DNA of 64,000 nucleotides, taken from Dipteronia dyeriana. Taxonomy: Eukaryota; Streptophyta; Magnoliopsida; Sapindales; Sapindaceae. The translations under genes were made by a program, and so were the position numbers. This document shows, piece by piece, positions 10,150 through 21,375 of the stretch (the stretch's first letter is position 1; the number at the start of each line of letters is the position of its first letter). The DNA lies in assembly GCA_032871835.1 (NCBI GenBank), contig CM065295.1, positions 40,856,360 through 40,920,359 on the forward strand, in the 5' to 3' direction. A model generated the notes under the pieces. It had not been told where the DNA came from. It ran no database searches and saw only the letters and a list, made by a program, of their open reading frames with translations.

Positions 10150-11819
10150 CTTTTTTTATTTCTGGTCTCTTATCTCTTTTCAAGATTGTATCTTGCAAAT
10201 GTCCTTCCCGGATAAGGGTCTCTATGTAGTCTCTAAGCTGGTAACATTTGGAAGTCTCATGACTGGTTTCCTTATGGAATCTATAGTATTTTGTTGTATC
10301 TCGCCGGGCAAACTGAGACTGACAGCGTGGCTCTTTTACTAGATTCTTTTCTTTCAGTATGGCTAGGATTTCTTCCTGCTTTTTTTGGAGAGGGGTGTAG
10401 TTTGCGTATTTTCCTCGGAATTTCTCCGTGGTCTGGTCGGCATTACGTCCGTTTCCTCCGTCCTTGCTTCTTTCTTTACCGTTTCATTTTTGTTTTCCCT
10501 TTTGGTTCTGTACCTTTGACTCAACATCCTTTTGTTCGGGTTTTCCTCCGTGCATGTAGCATCCTCTCCTAGCTAACTCCTCTTCTTCGGTTAGTGCATA
10601 TCCTCCCGCCATGTCCATCATATCTGCATATCTGGTTAGGCGGCCCTCTTAAGTCAAAAGATAGCTGTCCATTCTGTAAATTGTTTATGAATGCAGCAAT
10701 TATTGCTTCGTCATTTGCACTGCTGATTTCTGATACCGCCTGGCTGAATCTCCCCAGGTATTTTTTGAACGACTCATCTTTCCCTTGTTTCAGCTGAGAA
10801 AGGTAAGCCACTGATTTTTTCCTGTGAACGTTGCCCAGAAATTGTCTTGAGAAACTTCTGCTTAATTCACCAAAACTTCTGATGCTTACTGGGGGCAATC
10901 TTCCGAACCATCTTGAGCCTGTGTCTCCTAGAGTCTATGGAAAGTTGAGACATAATAATGGGTCGCTGTGGGCATACTGAGCCATAACACTTTTATACCA
11001 TCTGGCGTGTTCTTTAGGATCTGTATCCTTCTTGAATTGTTCCACGTGTGGTATCCTGAATCTTTCTGGGAATAGGGTTCGTAGGATGTCCCTAGTGAAT
11101 GGACTAGCAAAATCATCGTCGGGCAAGTCATTGTACCCATAACATCTAACCAGTGCGTCCATTTGACGCATATTGTTTTTAACTTCTCGGGTCAGGCTCT
11201 GAATTACAACGTCTCTATCTCCCACCGGATCTCTATGATGGTTAAATCGTCGAGTGATTGTCATGCCTTTTTCAAGCTCCTCTTCACTTTGTTGCTGAGT
11301 CTCACGGGTTGATCCTTGCAGATGTATGGTTTCGTGACGACGCTTGCGATGTTGCCGATCACTATCCTCTGATGACGACCTATCCATGTGTCGGTCATGC
11401 TTACGGTGTCTATTGTGGGCTATCTGATTCTGGCTCTGCCTTTGGTGTGGTTGCTCTTCTTCGGGTGTTTCACGTTCAGCCTGATTAATTGGAACAGAGT
11501 TCCTTCCGACTTCTGATACATTTGGTTCTGACCCAGCTATAACCGTACGAAGCCTTGTAAGTGGATGATTAGGAGGTTGCGTCTCTTCTGTAGCTAGTAG
11601 ATCAACTTCTTCCTCTGCCGCGTCCGCTACCAGCTGTTGTAGTGCCTCACGGAAACGTCGTGTCAGGTCTTCGATGGTCGGAGGGATTTGTTGGATCCCC
11701 GCCAGAGATGTTGGTTGGTTCTCGGTTGTGGCGAGATCTCGTGAACTACTGCAAATATGAACATTATCTGGAGATTTTTGGATATCCCCAGAACTGTTTC
11801 TGCTTCCACTTCCCGCCAT
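10150..11819 (-). pseudogene. Tat-1 gag
   Basis: The gag ORF starts with Met at 11819, 50 bp inside the 5' LTR, and reads 294 residues to an amber stop at 10935-10937. Past that single stop the same frame continues to about 10569 with the gag core ('RWFGRLPP.SI.SFGELSRSFSRQFLGN...SVAYLSQLKQGKDESFKKYLGRF'). That is the retrotransposon gag (PF03732-like) signature for capsid assembly. A zinc-finger-like segment ('YYRFHKETSHETSKCYQLRDYIETLIREG') near 10190-10290 has Tyr where the first Cys is expected. The N-terminal third is hydrophilic with Arg/His-rich stretches. Confidence 0.85.
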
Positions 11820-11850
11820 TATCTTTAATCTAATCGGAGGTTCAGCCGGC

Positions 11851-11868
11851 CCCTTCTTCTAGCGCCAA
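11851..11868 (-). other. Tat-1 primer-binding site
   Basis: On the minus strand TTGGCGCTAGAAGAAGGG follows the 5' LTR within two bases, the expected location for a tRNA primer-binding site. The start TGGCGC is typical of plant Ty3/gypsy elements. I have not assigned the tRNA. Confidence 0.65.
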
Positions 11869-11869
11869 T

Positions 11870-12688
11870 TGTTGACGTCAATTTCTTGATGTGTGAAAAA
11901 ATCAAAAATATTGGATTTAAGCTGTGATCTCAAAGAGAAAGAGAAAGAGAATGTAATTAGACACAAGTTTTACGTGGTAAAACTCCGATGACCGAAGAAA
12001 AGTCCATAGGTGGTTGTGCAAACAACCGAGCCAAAATCCACTATTGAAATAAAGATTTACAAATCTCGATATCTTTTTTTTTCTCTCTGTATTCTTCTAT
12101 ATATCTTTATAACGAGATTATGGGTCTATTTATATGTGAATAGAACCCTAATCCTTTTTGTACAAGTAATGAAATATTTTTGTATTTAATTATGATTGGT
12201 TACTTGTTGGAGTTTGTCTTCTTTCCTATTTCGGAGATTTGTATAGAGATCGAATGGGACTCTGGTGATATAGTCCGTTTAAGACTTATTTCCTTACAAA
12301 TGCGTAGTCTTTTTGAAGAAATAAAGTTGTTGCCTGACTTGAAACCTTTTTCCTGTTTTGGTATTCTATTATTGGAATTCTTCTTCGACGTGGATATCTT
12401 TGCTTATTCTAATGACTCTTGGTTTGTACGCGAGTTAAGTACTAGACTTCTTTATTCGGATTTCATATTTGTCCCGAGTAGAACATGACGTCAATTGATC
12501 CCGAGTAGAACATGACGTCAGCTGATCCCGAGTGAGTCTTGCTAAATGCTTGCATTTATACTTACTCGGGTTCCTATTCTATGGTGATATCTTGCGGGAT
12601 ATTTTCTGAAAGCCTATTCGGATATCCTCCTGGCAATCTTATCCACCTTGTCAATGACGTGTACATCTGATAAAATTTACATATGAAA
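11870..12688 (-). repeat. Tat-1 LTR (5' LTR in element sense)
   Basis: It matches the LTR at 873-1692. The TATA box on the complement lies at 12126-12134. The two TGACGTCA palindromes are at 12486-12493 and 12513-12520. In element sense the outer end reads TT instead of TG. Confidence 0.9.
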
Positions 12689-12693
12689 AGCTT

Positions 12694-13811
12694 CATTATT
12701 GGACAAGAATAATTATTTACACAGGAAGGAGACGATCATGAAGCAAGGATAAAGCAAAATTTCAAAAATTAGGCATGCAATGCGCGGGTTATGTGCAAGT
12801 CCAGAGCCGCACATGACCCGTGCATATGGCGATTATACAGATAGAGCTCGTGAAGAAGATCCCTCCAAAATTGTGCATTCATCAGGTTCTTAAGCAAAAT
12901 TTACATCTGAATATTTCAACATGCAATTACTAACAACTATGCTCTAACACACAATCAAATATTTTCACATATTGAAGAAATTTCAAACCTTAGAATTGAT
13001 TTTATCACATCAAAGTTCATATAGATTCTAATTTCACCAATTATGCAAAATGCAAGCAATAATCACAAATGCCCAACCCTTTATACTTATCCTACTAGAA
13101 TTTAGCTTGAACATGTAGGTCTTGGATAGGACATGATACCATATGGAATGAATCATAGTTGCAAGACGGAGAAGAAAGGTGAAATTCAAGTTACAAGCAT
13201 TTAATTATGAATCAAAAGACTTGAACATACATCTTTTGGTCTTGGATTATTTGTGGAAACATATATTACCTTTAAAGAGAAGAGGAAAAACAAAGAAAAC
13301 CAAATGAAAGTGGTAGGGAACACTCTCGATAGTGATATGTCCTTTAAAGGCATAAAGGCAGGAGGAATGCGTGGGTCTTGCACTGGCCTCGACCCGCGCA
13401 TAACCAGCTCAATATCCTGATTCACTTTTCTTCCTTTAAGTGCGCGGGTGCCGTGCAGGTGAAGCTCTAGTGGGACCTGCACATTTCCACCCTCTACAGC
13501 CAGCTTGCCTCATCTATCAATTTTCCTCTGATCTAATTGTCCCCCTGCATAAGATTTCCATAGTTATTCTTAAAGACTTGCATTACTTGATAATCTCATC
13601 TAAAAGAAATAAAAACACAAACTAAGAATTCAAAGCAATTAATCAAAAGATATCATAATGAGTTTTCTTCATCCTAAAAGGCCCCTAGTCTCACTCTAGT
13701 ACAAATAATGAATTCCAAACATAAGACAACTTAAGCATAAAGAGCACAAATTGTGAAATCAGTAACCTACTAGAACAAATAAGGACTATATGTGTGAGGA
13801 GTAGAACCAGA
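12694..13811. other. Retroelement-like DNA without coding signal
   Basis: No protein can be recognised here. The stretch contains GC-rich islets built on GCGCGGGT/ACCCGCGC (about 12780-12830 and 13370-13485) in an otherwise AT-rich background. Similar islets occur in the Athila-like LTR at 18060-18320, so this may be a diverged 3' end or LTR of a related element. I could not align the two regions end to end. Confidence 0.35.
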
Positions 13812-14530
13812 TTAAACCAAAGGTGGGTTGACCGAATGGGATGATTGCTTCCTTTTGACCACCCAAATGGTTGCCAAGTTTTTCTCAACAATTCCTTTCC
13901 CACTGGTTATATATTCTTCCAATAAATCCTTCATAATCCAAATTTGTTTAACCACTTGTGGGGTCTTTTGACACTTCCTCCAATTATCCTTAAACTTAGA
14001 ACATTGAGCCCTAATGTGACCTTTCTCAGAACAAAAGAAGCACACAAGATGAGTATGAGAAAAACTCCCCCTTTGGTTCGTTCCTTGCGGTTCATTTGTA
14101 TGTTGTGCTCAGAGTGCTTTGACATCCTCTTCGATATTGTCAAGTTGAGTTATGTAATCACAATCCTTTACTCTTGCAACCTTCAAGGCCTCAACTTTCC
14201 TACTAAATGCCTCACTCACTTCCTTTAAAAGGTTTGATTTCCTCTCTAGTTCTATCAAGAGTTTTCTATTATTTCTCTCGTACTCTTCCTCAAATTCTTC
14301 CGAAATTTTAACGAGTACGACTAAGTCTTACGCAACCACCTTCTTTTCTCTTTCCACCTTCACTTTTTTCCCAATTTCTCATTGAGGTCAGAGAGGTCAC
14401 TTTCCTTTTTAACCTTTCATTCTCTCTCTTGAGACAATTGATATCTTGATTAAACCCTTTGTTTTTATCTTATAACCCTTTCTTTTCTTGCTCTAAGATA
14501 ATAAAACTCATTTTCAGACTTTCCTCATTG
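13812..14530 (-). pseudogene. Copia-like gag fragment: coiled coil and zinc knuckle
   Basis: On the minus strand a Lys/Glu-rich segment, broken by stops (about 14530-14150, e.g. 'INCLKRENERLKRK'), looks like a coiled coil. It is followed by a CCHC knuckle 'CFFCSEKGHIRAQC' (C-x2-C-x4-H-x4-C, about 14000-14045) and then 'QIWIMKDLL'. A coiled coil followed by a knuckle and a KQ-I/V-W segment is the layout of gag in Sirevirus-type copia elements; this is a family resemblance, not a search result. It lies directly after an Athila-like protease in the same direction, the wrong order for a single gag-pol, so I read it as part of another element. Confidence 0.5.
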
Positions 14531-16793
14531 ACAATGTTGTCTTTTTTGTTTGATTGCTTCCCTTTCCAAGACACCATCAAGATGTCCTTCTTTCAGTTCT
14601 AGGGCTAATTCAAATGCCTTGACCAGTTCAAGGACTTTCCTTTTTTTCTTGCCTTTTCTTGGAGCTTCTAAAACTAGACACCGATTGCCCATTTCTTTCT
14701 CCCATGGTTTCTTCACAATAAAGTTCTCCGTCTTACTTCCACAACTAAGAGGCAATTCTCTTGAAACCACATTAACAATCATACTAGCTGTGGCCATAAA
14801 TGACCTTCCTAGCAGTAGCTTCCAATCTCAATCTATGATACCGTCATCCTTGACATCCAAAACAACAAAATCGATCGGAACCTTAAGCCCATGAACGTTT
14901 AATTGCACATCTTCAATTATACCCGCCGAAGTTGCAATTGAATTATCGGCCATCTTCAAGGTAATGGATGTAGGCTTCAATGTGTCAATGTTCAGTTGCC
15001 TACACACTTGAAGGGGTATCATTTTTATACTTGCCCCCATGTCCAACATTCCTTCTATTAGGTCCGCACTTCCGATGCTCACCTGAATGATGAAACTTCT
15101 AGGATCCTCTAACTATAATGGTACAATCTTCTCCCGGGGATCCTCACTAACTCACATACTCCATTTTTCATCTATACGTTCGTTCTCTTTAACTTCTTCA
15201 CTAGCTTCAAATGACTCCAACACTTTTCCTTATGCCATCGACTCTTATTTACTGTCTTGCACTACTTCCATAGTCTTAACTTGTTCTTTCCCTCTCACAG
15301 ACTTCCTCTTCTTTTGCTTAAGAATGTAGTCTTCTATTTGGGTCATCCGAGTCTCCATCCTTTAGAGTGAGGCATCAAGACCATGGAATTTTTGATCATT
15401 CACATCAATGTAGTTATGGAGCTTTTGTTGGGTAGCATTCTGAATGCTATTGAGCTCTTGATTGGATTTTTGATGGCTTTGTAGCAACTCCTTTATCATC
15501 TCTTCGAGGGACTTAGTCTTTGTCGGAAATTGACTGGGTTAATTATTGAAGTTTGATGAATGCAGGAGTTGAACTCCTTGCCATTGATTACTTAGTCCAC
15601 CTTGATTGTTGTACTTATTAAATCCTTATCCTTGGCTTGGGTTGTTGTTGCTCCATGAGAAGTTCGGGTGATTCCTCCATCTCGGATTGTAGGTATTTGA
15701 GTAAGGATCATTTCTTTGGCGTTGGAACTCTTCCAACATTTGAGCCTCCTCATGCTCATATTGAACATCCCAACTCATCGAGTCACTCACGACTTGATTC
15801 ACCTAAGTTCTCGACTTACTCATGTTGCATAACATGTCCTTAATAAATTGCATGTCTTTTTCATCCTAGTCATCTTGATAACAACCCTTGTATTCTCATC
15901 AATCCCAATCTTACCACCTCTTCTACTGTTGGAAGACCGTTGTTGTGAATTTTGAGCCAAATTTTCCATTATCTTATAAGCTTCTAGAGCCCTCTTATCA
16001 GCAATTGTTCCACCACAAGTATTATCCACCATCACCTATGTATTAGTTGAAAGGCCCTGATAGAAAGAAGTGACATTCAATTCATCTGTATATGTGTGGT
16101 GGGACCTGTGCTGACAAGATATGGAATCTATCTCATGCTTCAAGAAATGGCTCTCCCTCTTCTTCGCTAAAGGTGGCGATCTTAATTTTCAACTCTCTTG
16201 CTCGAGCAGTTGGGAAAACTTATTATAGAAAGCCTTGCAGACTTGAGGCCAAGTTGTGAGAGTCCCGAGCCTCAAGGCCATATACCATTGCATAACCCGA
16301 TCCTTCAAGAAATATTGAAAACACCTTATTTGCAGTTGCCCCCTAGTCAATACGTTATTATGAACCACAACAGGGAAAGTCTTCAGAACAACACAGTACT
16401 GCTTAATAAATTGTAAATAATCCTCTTAAGGTGATCCGTGAAATGATAGAAGCAAGTTGACATGCATGCCCTTTAGTTCGTACTGTCTTGTAACCTTATC
16501 TAGAACTATAGCAGTGGGCATCTCCTCTCCAGTTGAAGGAAGAGTGTACTCCCCTATAGTAAAACCCAAATCATTTGTAGGGATATCTTCTGCCTCTACC
16601 AGCACATTAGGCACCTGTTCAGTCTCCATTTCTTCTTCAAACTTGTTATGCTCAAATTGCTTAACAATTTTACCAACTTGGTTGATGTTGTCTTGAATTG
16701 GTACCGTTGGTCTTTGTAAAGAACGTTTCTCTTGCATATACCTATACACCTGAGACCATAAAAACAGAAGAAACAAGGTAAAAGAAACAAGAG
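14525..16793 (-). pseudogene. Athila-like gag and protease, degenerate
   Basis: The minus strand reads gag first (about 16776-15820). A core, '...QLQIRCFQYFLKDRVMQWYMALRLG...W..VCKAFYNKFFP', matches the Athila/Ty3 gag consensus, and a C-terminal piece has 'DNTCGGTIADKRALEAYKIMENLAQN'. After a spacer with many stops comes the protease (14828-15082): 'MLDMGASIKMIPLQV', with Met in place of the usual Thr after the catalytic Asp, then 'VPIDFVVLDVKDDG' and 'LLGRSFMATAS' (about 14780-14825). No RT, RNase H or integrase follows. The ORF starts just inside the primer-binding site at 16876. Several frameshifts make it inactive. Confidence 0.7.
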
Positions 16794-16875
16794 CAATAAA
16801 TAAACTCTAAGGCTAAAACAAAAGCTAATCTAACCACTTAAACAAATTTAATCAACAAGCATATACGCCGATCCA

Positions 16876-16892
16876 TGGCAGCGGCACCATTT
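16876..16892 (-). other. Athila-like primer-binding site
   Basis: On the minus strand TGGTGCCGCTGCCATGG lies 8 bp after the end of the candidate LTR. It differs at a few positions from TGGCGCCGTTGCCGGGG, which I recall as the usual Athila-type site. Confidence 0.55.
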
Positions 16893-17236
16893 TGATCAGT
16901 GTTGTTTTGTATATGTAAAATAGCTTGTCAAACAAAATTTATAAAACCCTATTTGCACTCAGATTTGATAACAATATAGTAGCAAATATGAATATCGTCC
17001 ATAGAGATCGTGCTATGCTTAAATGATCAAATTATACTCTAAGCTAATATGCAAGAAAAGCAATAGAAATGACGTTTTGAATCAAATGTGATTAAAACAA
17101 AAACAAGTCTAACTAACTAGAAATGCAACAAATAGTAAATGAAGATGTATGTTAAGGGGACTAAGGGAATGATGGATTCAACATGCAACAATGGATATGT
17201 ATGAATTCTTATTAATGCTCATTAATCCAAAGTAAC

Positions 17237-17565
17237 AAATCTAGAGGGTATAGCTTAGTTGTATATCCCTTTTGAGTATTCAATCTAGAGGGTATAATAT
17301 TGATTACCCACAATTGATTGCTCATTAAAATGAACATCTATCAAATAAGGGCTAATCTCTTAATAAATTCACCAACCTATAGGGTATAGAGTTGGTGCTT
17401 AATCTCTTTCAAGCAGCCAATCTAGAGGGTATAGAATTGGTCACTCAATTGAGATTAGATAAGGATAGAGATTAATAACTCCGGATTTCACTAGAAGAGG
17501 GTACTCTAATTCAATCCTTCCATTCAAATGAGCTAAAGAGAATTAAATAGAGGGTATACTCAATT
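17237..17565. repeat. Spaced repeat of a TAGAGGGTAT core
   Basis: The core CTAGAGGGTATA or a variant occurs at about 17239, 17283, 17377, 17420, 17495 and 17547. It is often followed by (A/G)(A/G)TTGGT or ATTGATT and then a Tyr-rich CACTC or TACCC. The spacing is irregular, about 40-95 bp. Confidence 0.6.
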
Positions 17566-18085
17566 CTTTACTATAATTATTACTTAGATAACATGCAAGG
17601 AAATGAGGGTACAATCAAATGTAAATCATCCTTGAAATCACTAACAACCAATGAATGGAATAACTTGATAGATTAATTGGTAAGTATAGAATTCAATTAC
17701 AAACCCATGATCACAAATGGATCACAAATGGATCACATCAATCCCCTAGTGAGATGTTTAGCTACTCATGTCTATTACAAGAATGAAACAAGGAGAAAAT
17801 GATAGAAGTAAACCCATAGATGATTCCTCATTCTTAAAGCTCCAAATGATCTCCTTGATTCCTTTTGTTGAGTAAGTGATATGGATGATGTGAGAATTGA
17901 ATGGGTTTTGGAGAGAAAAGAATTTCTAGATCTAGAGAGAGAAAATGCTTATGAATGGGTATGTGGGCGTATGGCTCATAACAGAATGGATTCTATTTAT
18001 AGGTGCTTTCAAAATGGCTGAAAACTGCTGATGTGGCAACATGTCTCAAGAAATGCATGGGTTAAGACCCGCGTAAATACCTGGT

Positions 18086-18318
18086 GCTCTGATTTTCATC
18101 TCCCGGTTTAAGTATAATGCGTGGACACTTACGCGATGGTGCCTGGGTGTAGACCCGCACATTGCCCTGATGCTTTAATTCCAACTCCCGGCTTTAGAGG
18201 AATGTGCGAACACTTGCGCGATAGTGCGCGGGTGTAGACCCGTGCATTGCCCTGATGCTTCTACTTCCTTCATAGTGAGCTGGTTGGAACCAGTGCAAGA
18301 CCAGCGTACAGCCCTGAT
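18086..18318. repeat. 86-bp tandem repeat with GC-rich core
   Basis: Two nearly full units (18086-18171 and 18172-18256) and a diverged third (18257-18318) end in GCCCTGAT. Each of the first two contains a dyad built from CGCGGGT...ACCCG. Confidence 0.7.
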
Positions 18319-18494
18319 GCTGCTTCATCAACTTTTTGACTTTTTTTCACTTAACAATCACATCTTTTATCCAATTAACCGGAATGTACCTAATCAACTG
18401 AAAACACAAATAAAGAGCCATAAGAGACACAAAAACACCCAAAAACGAGGCAATGGCAAAAGAAATGAGGGCCAAAATATATAACAATTTTGGC

Positions 18495-19760
18495 ACGATC
18501 ATGTAACCAATGGTCATGGCGTAGATCCATGAATCATCTCTTTCTGTCCCTTTCTCTCATCACCGCTCTCCCCCTATCTTCTCGTTCTATCTTACCAATA
18601 CACTAATGGTGTGGGTATGTTGGTGTGTTGGTTCTAGTAGGGTGTGGGCATAGACGTCAGTGTGGGACATCGATGGTGGTGATTTCAGGTGGAGGTGGGC
18701 TAGGTGGTGGTTGTTTAGGTATGTCGGTTCAAACCCAATTTTGGTTCGAATCTATATCTGGTTCGAACCTAGAACTGGGTTTGATTTCAAATCTGGATTG
18801 GGTCGAACCCAGTTGTTTGTGTGTGTGTGTAGTGAGAGAGAAAGTTGGTGTTGGTGTTTGATTTTAGGGTTTGTGTTTCTAGAAAACTGATGATGGTGGT
18901 GTTTTGAGATTTTTGGAAAAAAATTAAGATTTTTATTGTTATTTGGATCTTGTGATCTCCACCGTCTATCATCTCAAATGGATTGTGGAGATCTAATCTG
19001 GATCTCCAAAAGATTTTGTGTTTTTTGTTTTGTTTTTAAATTAAGAAAGGGAGATAGAGGTCAAGACCGTCCTTTTCAATCTCAGTTACTTTAAGGGGCA
19101 ACATGATCGTTTTGCCCTTTGTTAACGTCAGAAATAAAATTTGTCACAGAAATCTTAACAGAAGGAACAAATGAGTCAATATTGAAATTAGGGGGACCAT
19201 AATGGATAGTATGACAAACTAGAGAGTTTTTTTTTTCATTTTACCCCTTTTTTAATAAATTTACAAATGCCAACAGAAAATTTTTCGTTGACCCATTTTT
19301 TCTATAATTTTAGGCCATAATATCAAACAAAATGAAAAATTCATATTACAAATTTGATAATTTTGAGTTATTCTACTGGATGTGTTTTTATCATTTTTAT
19401 TTCCAGTCTACGGCTTTCAACATATGCTATTAGACGTATTTTCAAAATTCGAAAATAAATGCAAAAATAGTGTTTTCATTTTCACTTTCACTTTCATTTT
19501 TCTAAAAACAGCAAATGAAAAACATCTACCAGACGCACCCCGATAATTCTGGGTTAGGCAATTTGAAAACTTTATTTTTAATAGTTTCTCTTTTGGACTC
19601 AATTTTATAAATTATTTGACAGTTTATTGTAATTTAATTCTATATTTTTGAAGTGTAAAAAAATAAACTTTACCTATTTGTTTAAACTGGTTTTGCTTCT
19701 GTAAGCAGCACATGGAGGGTTTATGGTCTGTGGTTTATGTTTCTATTGATATTAAGAAGG

Positions 19761-19805
<45 letters not shown>

Positions 19806-21290
19806 AATCTGACCTGTAGACATTATTCTATGTACCATGCAATATGAGCATTGCATTCTCTCATATTGCATGGTATGTATTGTGTCTTACGTTTTTAACT
19901 ACATATGCAAATTTCATTTCACCTCATAACCGAACAATTATACTAATCCCTATGATATGGATAAAATATTGTATGAACTCCTATTTCATGTTGGGCCATC
20001 GTGAAATAAGGTAATTCACATTTTTTAAAATACTATTCCCCTATTTTATGTTGGGGACAATGTGAAATAAACCGACCTTTTTTTTCCTTCTCCATTCTCT
20101 ATCTCTCTCAGCCATATGTTATATTTCTCTATCTTTGCTCTTTCTCTCTTTGTCTATCCGGTTTGGAGGTTGTCCGGACCCGGAACTGTTACAGTCCGAC
20201 AAGGATTCTTCTTCTTCGGTGACCTTTGTCGTCGATTTGACGCCTTCTCTCCATATAGCTTCCTCTATTTTCCTCTTTCTCTCTCTCTTCTTCATCTTTA
20301 AGGACTCTTTTTTAACCGAATGGACTCTTCTTTGTCCTTGTCATCGACATCCTTCCTCTCTCTTCTCTCTCTATGGTTGTGGGTGTTTCATGCTGAGATG
20401 AGATTCCGAAAAGCAATTGTAATGGGTATGATTGTTATTTTTTTTTTTTGAGGGAATGAGTATGATATTTATATGGGGTTGTTTGGACATTGAACATTCA
20501 TATGATTTTATAGGGGTTGTTTAGACATTTATAACCATGGGGGTGGAAAAAAAACAATTATCAATGGCTTTTTTTTTTTTTTAATATAACAATTTTCAAT
20601 AGTCATATGCCGTTCTTTTTGCAAATACCCCTTTTCCAAATAAAGCATCACTTTATGTAAGTATAACTCCCAATTAAAGACAAATAGTCTTATCTTATCT
20701 TATACATGAAGGTATGAAACCACACAAACACCTGAAGGTCAAGGATTGTAAAATATACCTGTTCTATAATTTTAAGAATATCCTTATAATTGGATTGTAA
20801 AATATACTAAGTATTTTACAAAATACATTTAATTGGATCGTAAAATATACTGTTATGTCATTTCATTATACAGTAGACAATAAATATTTTATGTTTTTTA
20901 AATATTTATCTGTTAATACTGATTTTTTTTTAAAATAAATTAAAAAATGTGATTCGAAATCATTTTTAAAATACAAAAACAAAAACAAAAAGGGATAAAA
21001 AAACAACTAAACGATGGCTTTAGAACAACGCAAAAACATAATTGCCGACCCAGTTTAGTAAAGAGTTTCACTCAACAAAACATGTTGTTCATTGATATTG
21101 CCAAAAACGAGAGGTCCTACTGCTTACAAGTTAATACACTTTTCAACCCAAAAATATCAGACTATCGTGTACGCCAATGCAAGTGCTACAGCGACGTATT
21201 GGAATCGTGACTGGGCAATCTGGGTATATCAGAAAAATTAGAGGGACTGGACTGGAGTTGTGACTGCTGGTGAGTGGGTCATCTGGTAAC
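18495..21290. other. Intergenic DNA upstream of ClpC
   Basis: No gene is recognised. It holds a GGTTCGAACCC-rich patch (18735-18810), a 41-bp dyad at 18954-18994 (arms GATCTCCACC/TGTGGAGATC), a (TA)n run at 19763-19802 and several poly-T tracts. The CTACCAGACGCACCC motif at about 19528 resembles the end of a small DNA transposon, but I could not find its partner. Confidence 0.5.
19763..19802. repeat. (TA)n microsatellite
   Basis: About 20 uninterrupted TA units. Confidence 0.95.
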
Positions 21291-21296
21291 AGGAAA

Positions 21297-21350
21297 CCAC
21301 GTGGAAATCAGACGGTGGAAATCAGAAGTAGAGGCTTTGGTTGTTATATA
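21297..21350 (+). promoter_or_regulatory. ClpC core promoter: G-box, duplicated 12-mer, TATA box
   Basis: A perfect palindromic G-box CCACGTGG (21297-21304) is overlapped by the first of two copies of GTGGAAATCAGA (21301-21312 and 21315-21326). A TATA box, TTATATA, follows at 21344-21350. The likely transcription start is about 25-30 bp downstream, in the CT-rich leader. G-boxes bind bZIP and bHLH factors and are common in light-responsive genes for chloroplast proteins. A role here is inferred. Confidence 0.7.
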
Positions 21351-21375
21351 GACCACATCTATCATCGCTTACTCC

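Larger units (their letters stand above)
873..12688 (-). mobile_element. Ty3/gypsy Tat-type LTR retrotransposon, complete ends (Tat-1)
   Basis: This is an 11.8-kb element with two long terminal repeats (873-1692 and 11870-12688). The LTRs are near-identical by eye over about 820 bp. Read on the minus strand the order is 5' LTR, primer-binding site (11851-11868), gag, protease, RT-RNase H, a second archaeal-type RNase H, integrase, a tandem repeat, an ORF in the opposite orientation, polypurine tract (1693-1706), 3' LTR. The second RNase H and the extra antisense ORF are hallmarks of the Tat/Retand lineage. The flanking 5-mers are ATCTT (868-872) and AGCTT (12689-12693), a target-site duplication with one mismatch. 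The outer LTR end at 12688 has lost its terminal CA (reads AA). In-frame stops and frameshifts in gag and pol make the copy non-autonomous today. Confidence 0.9.
14525..18494 (-). mobile_element. Athila-like Ty3/gypsy remnant (5' part)
   Basis: This comprises a candidate 5' LTR (16900-18494), a primer-binding site and the gag-protease part of an element read on the minus strand. The pol region and the matching 3' LTR are not found to the left, where the sequence changes into a copia-like gag fragment. It is therefore a 5'-end remnant. Confidence 0.6.
16900..18494 (-). repeat. Athila-like candidate LTR
   Basis: On the + strand the block starts TGTTGTTTTG (16900) and ends ATTTTGGCA (18494), giving TG...CA ends. 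It abuts a primer-binding site. There is no second copy in the window, so the right boundary rests on the terminal dinucleotides only. It contains the spaced repeat at 17237-17565 and the 86-bp tandem repeat at 18086-18318. Confidence 0.5.

Noticed and set aside
12694..13811. Matching 3' LTR for the Athila-like element
   Set aside because: The GC-rich islets look alike, but I could not align this region with 16900-18494 over any useful length.
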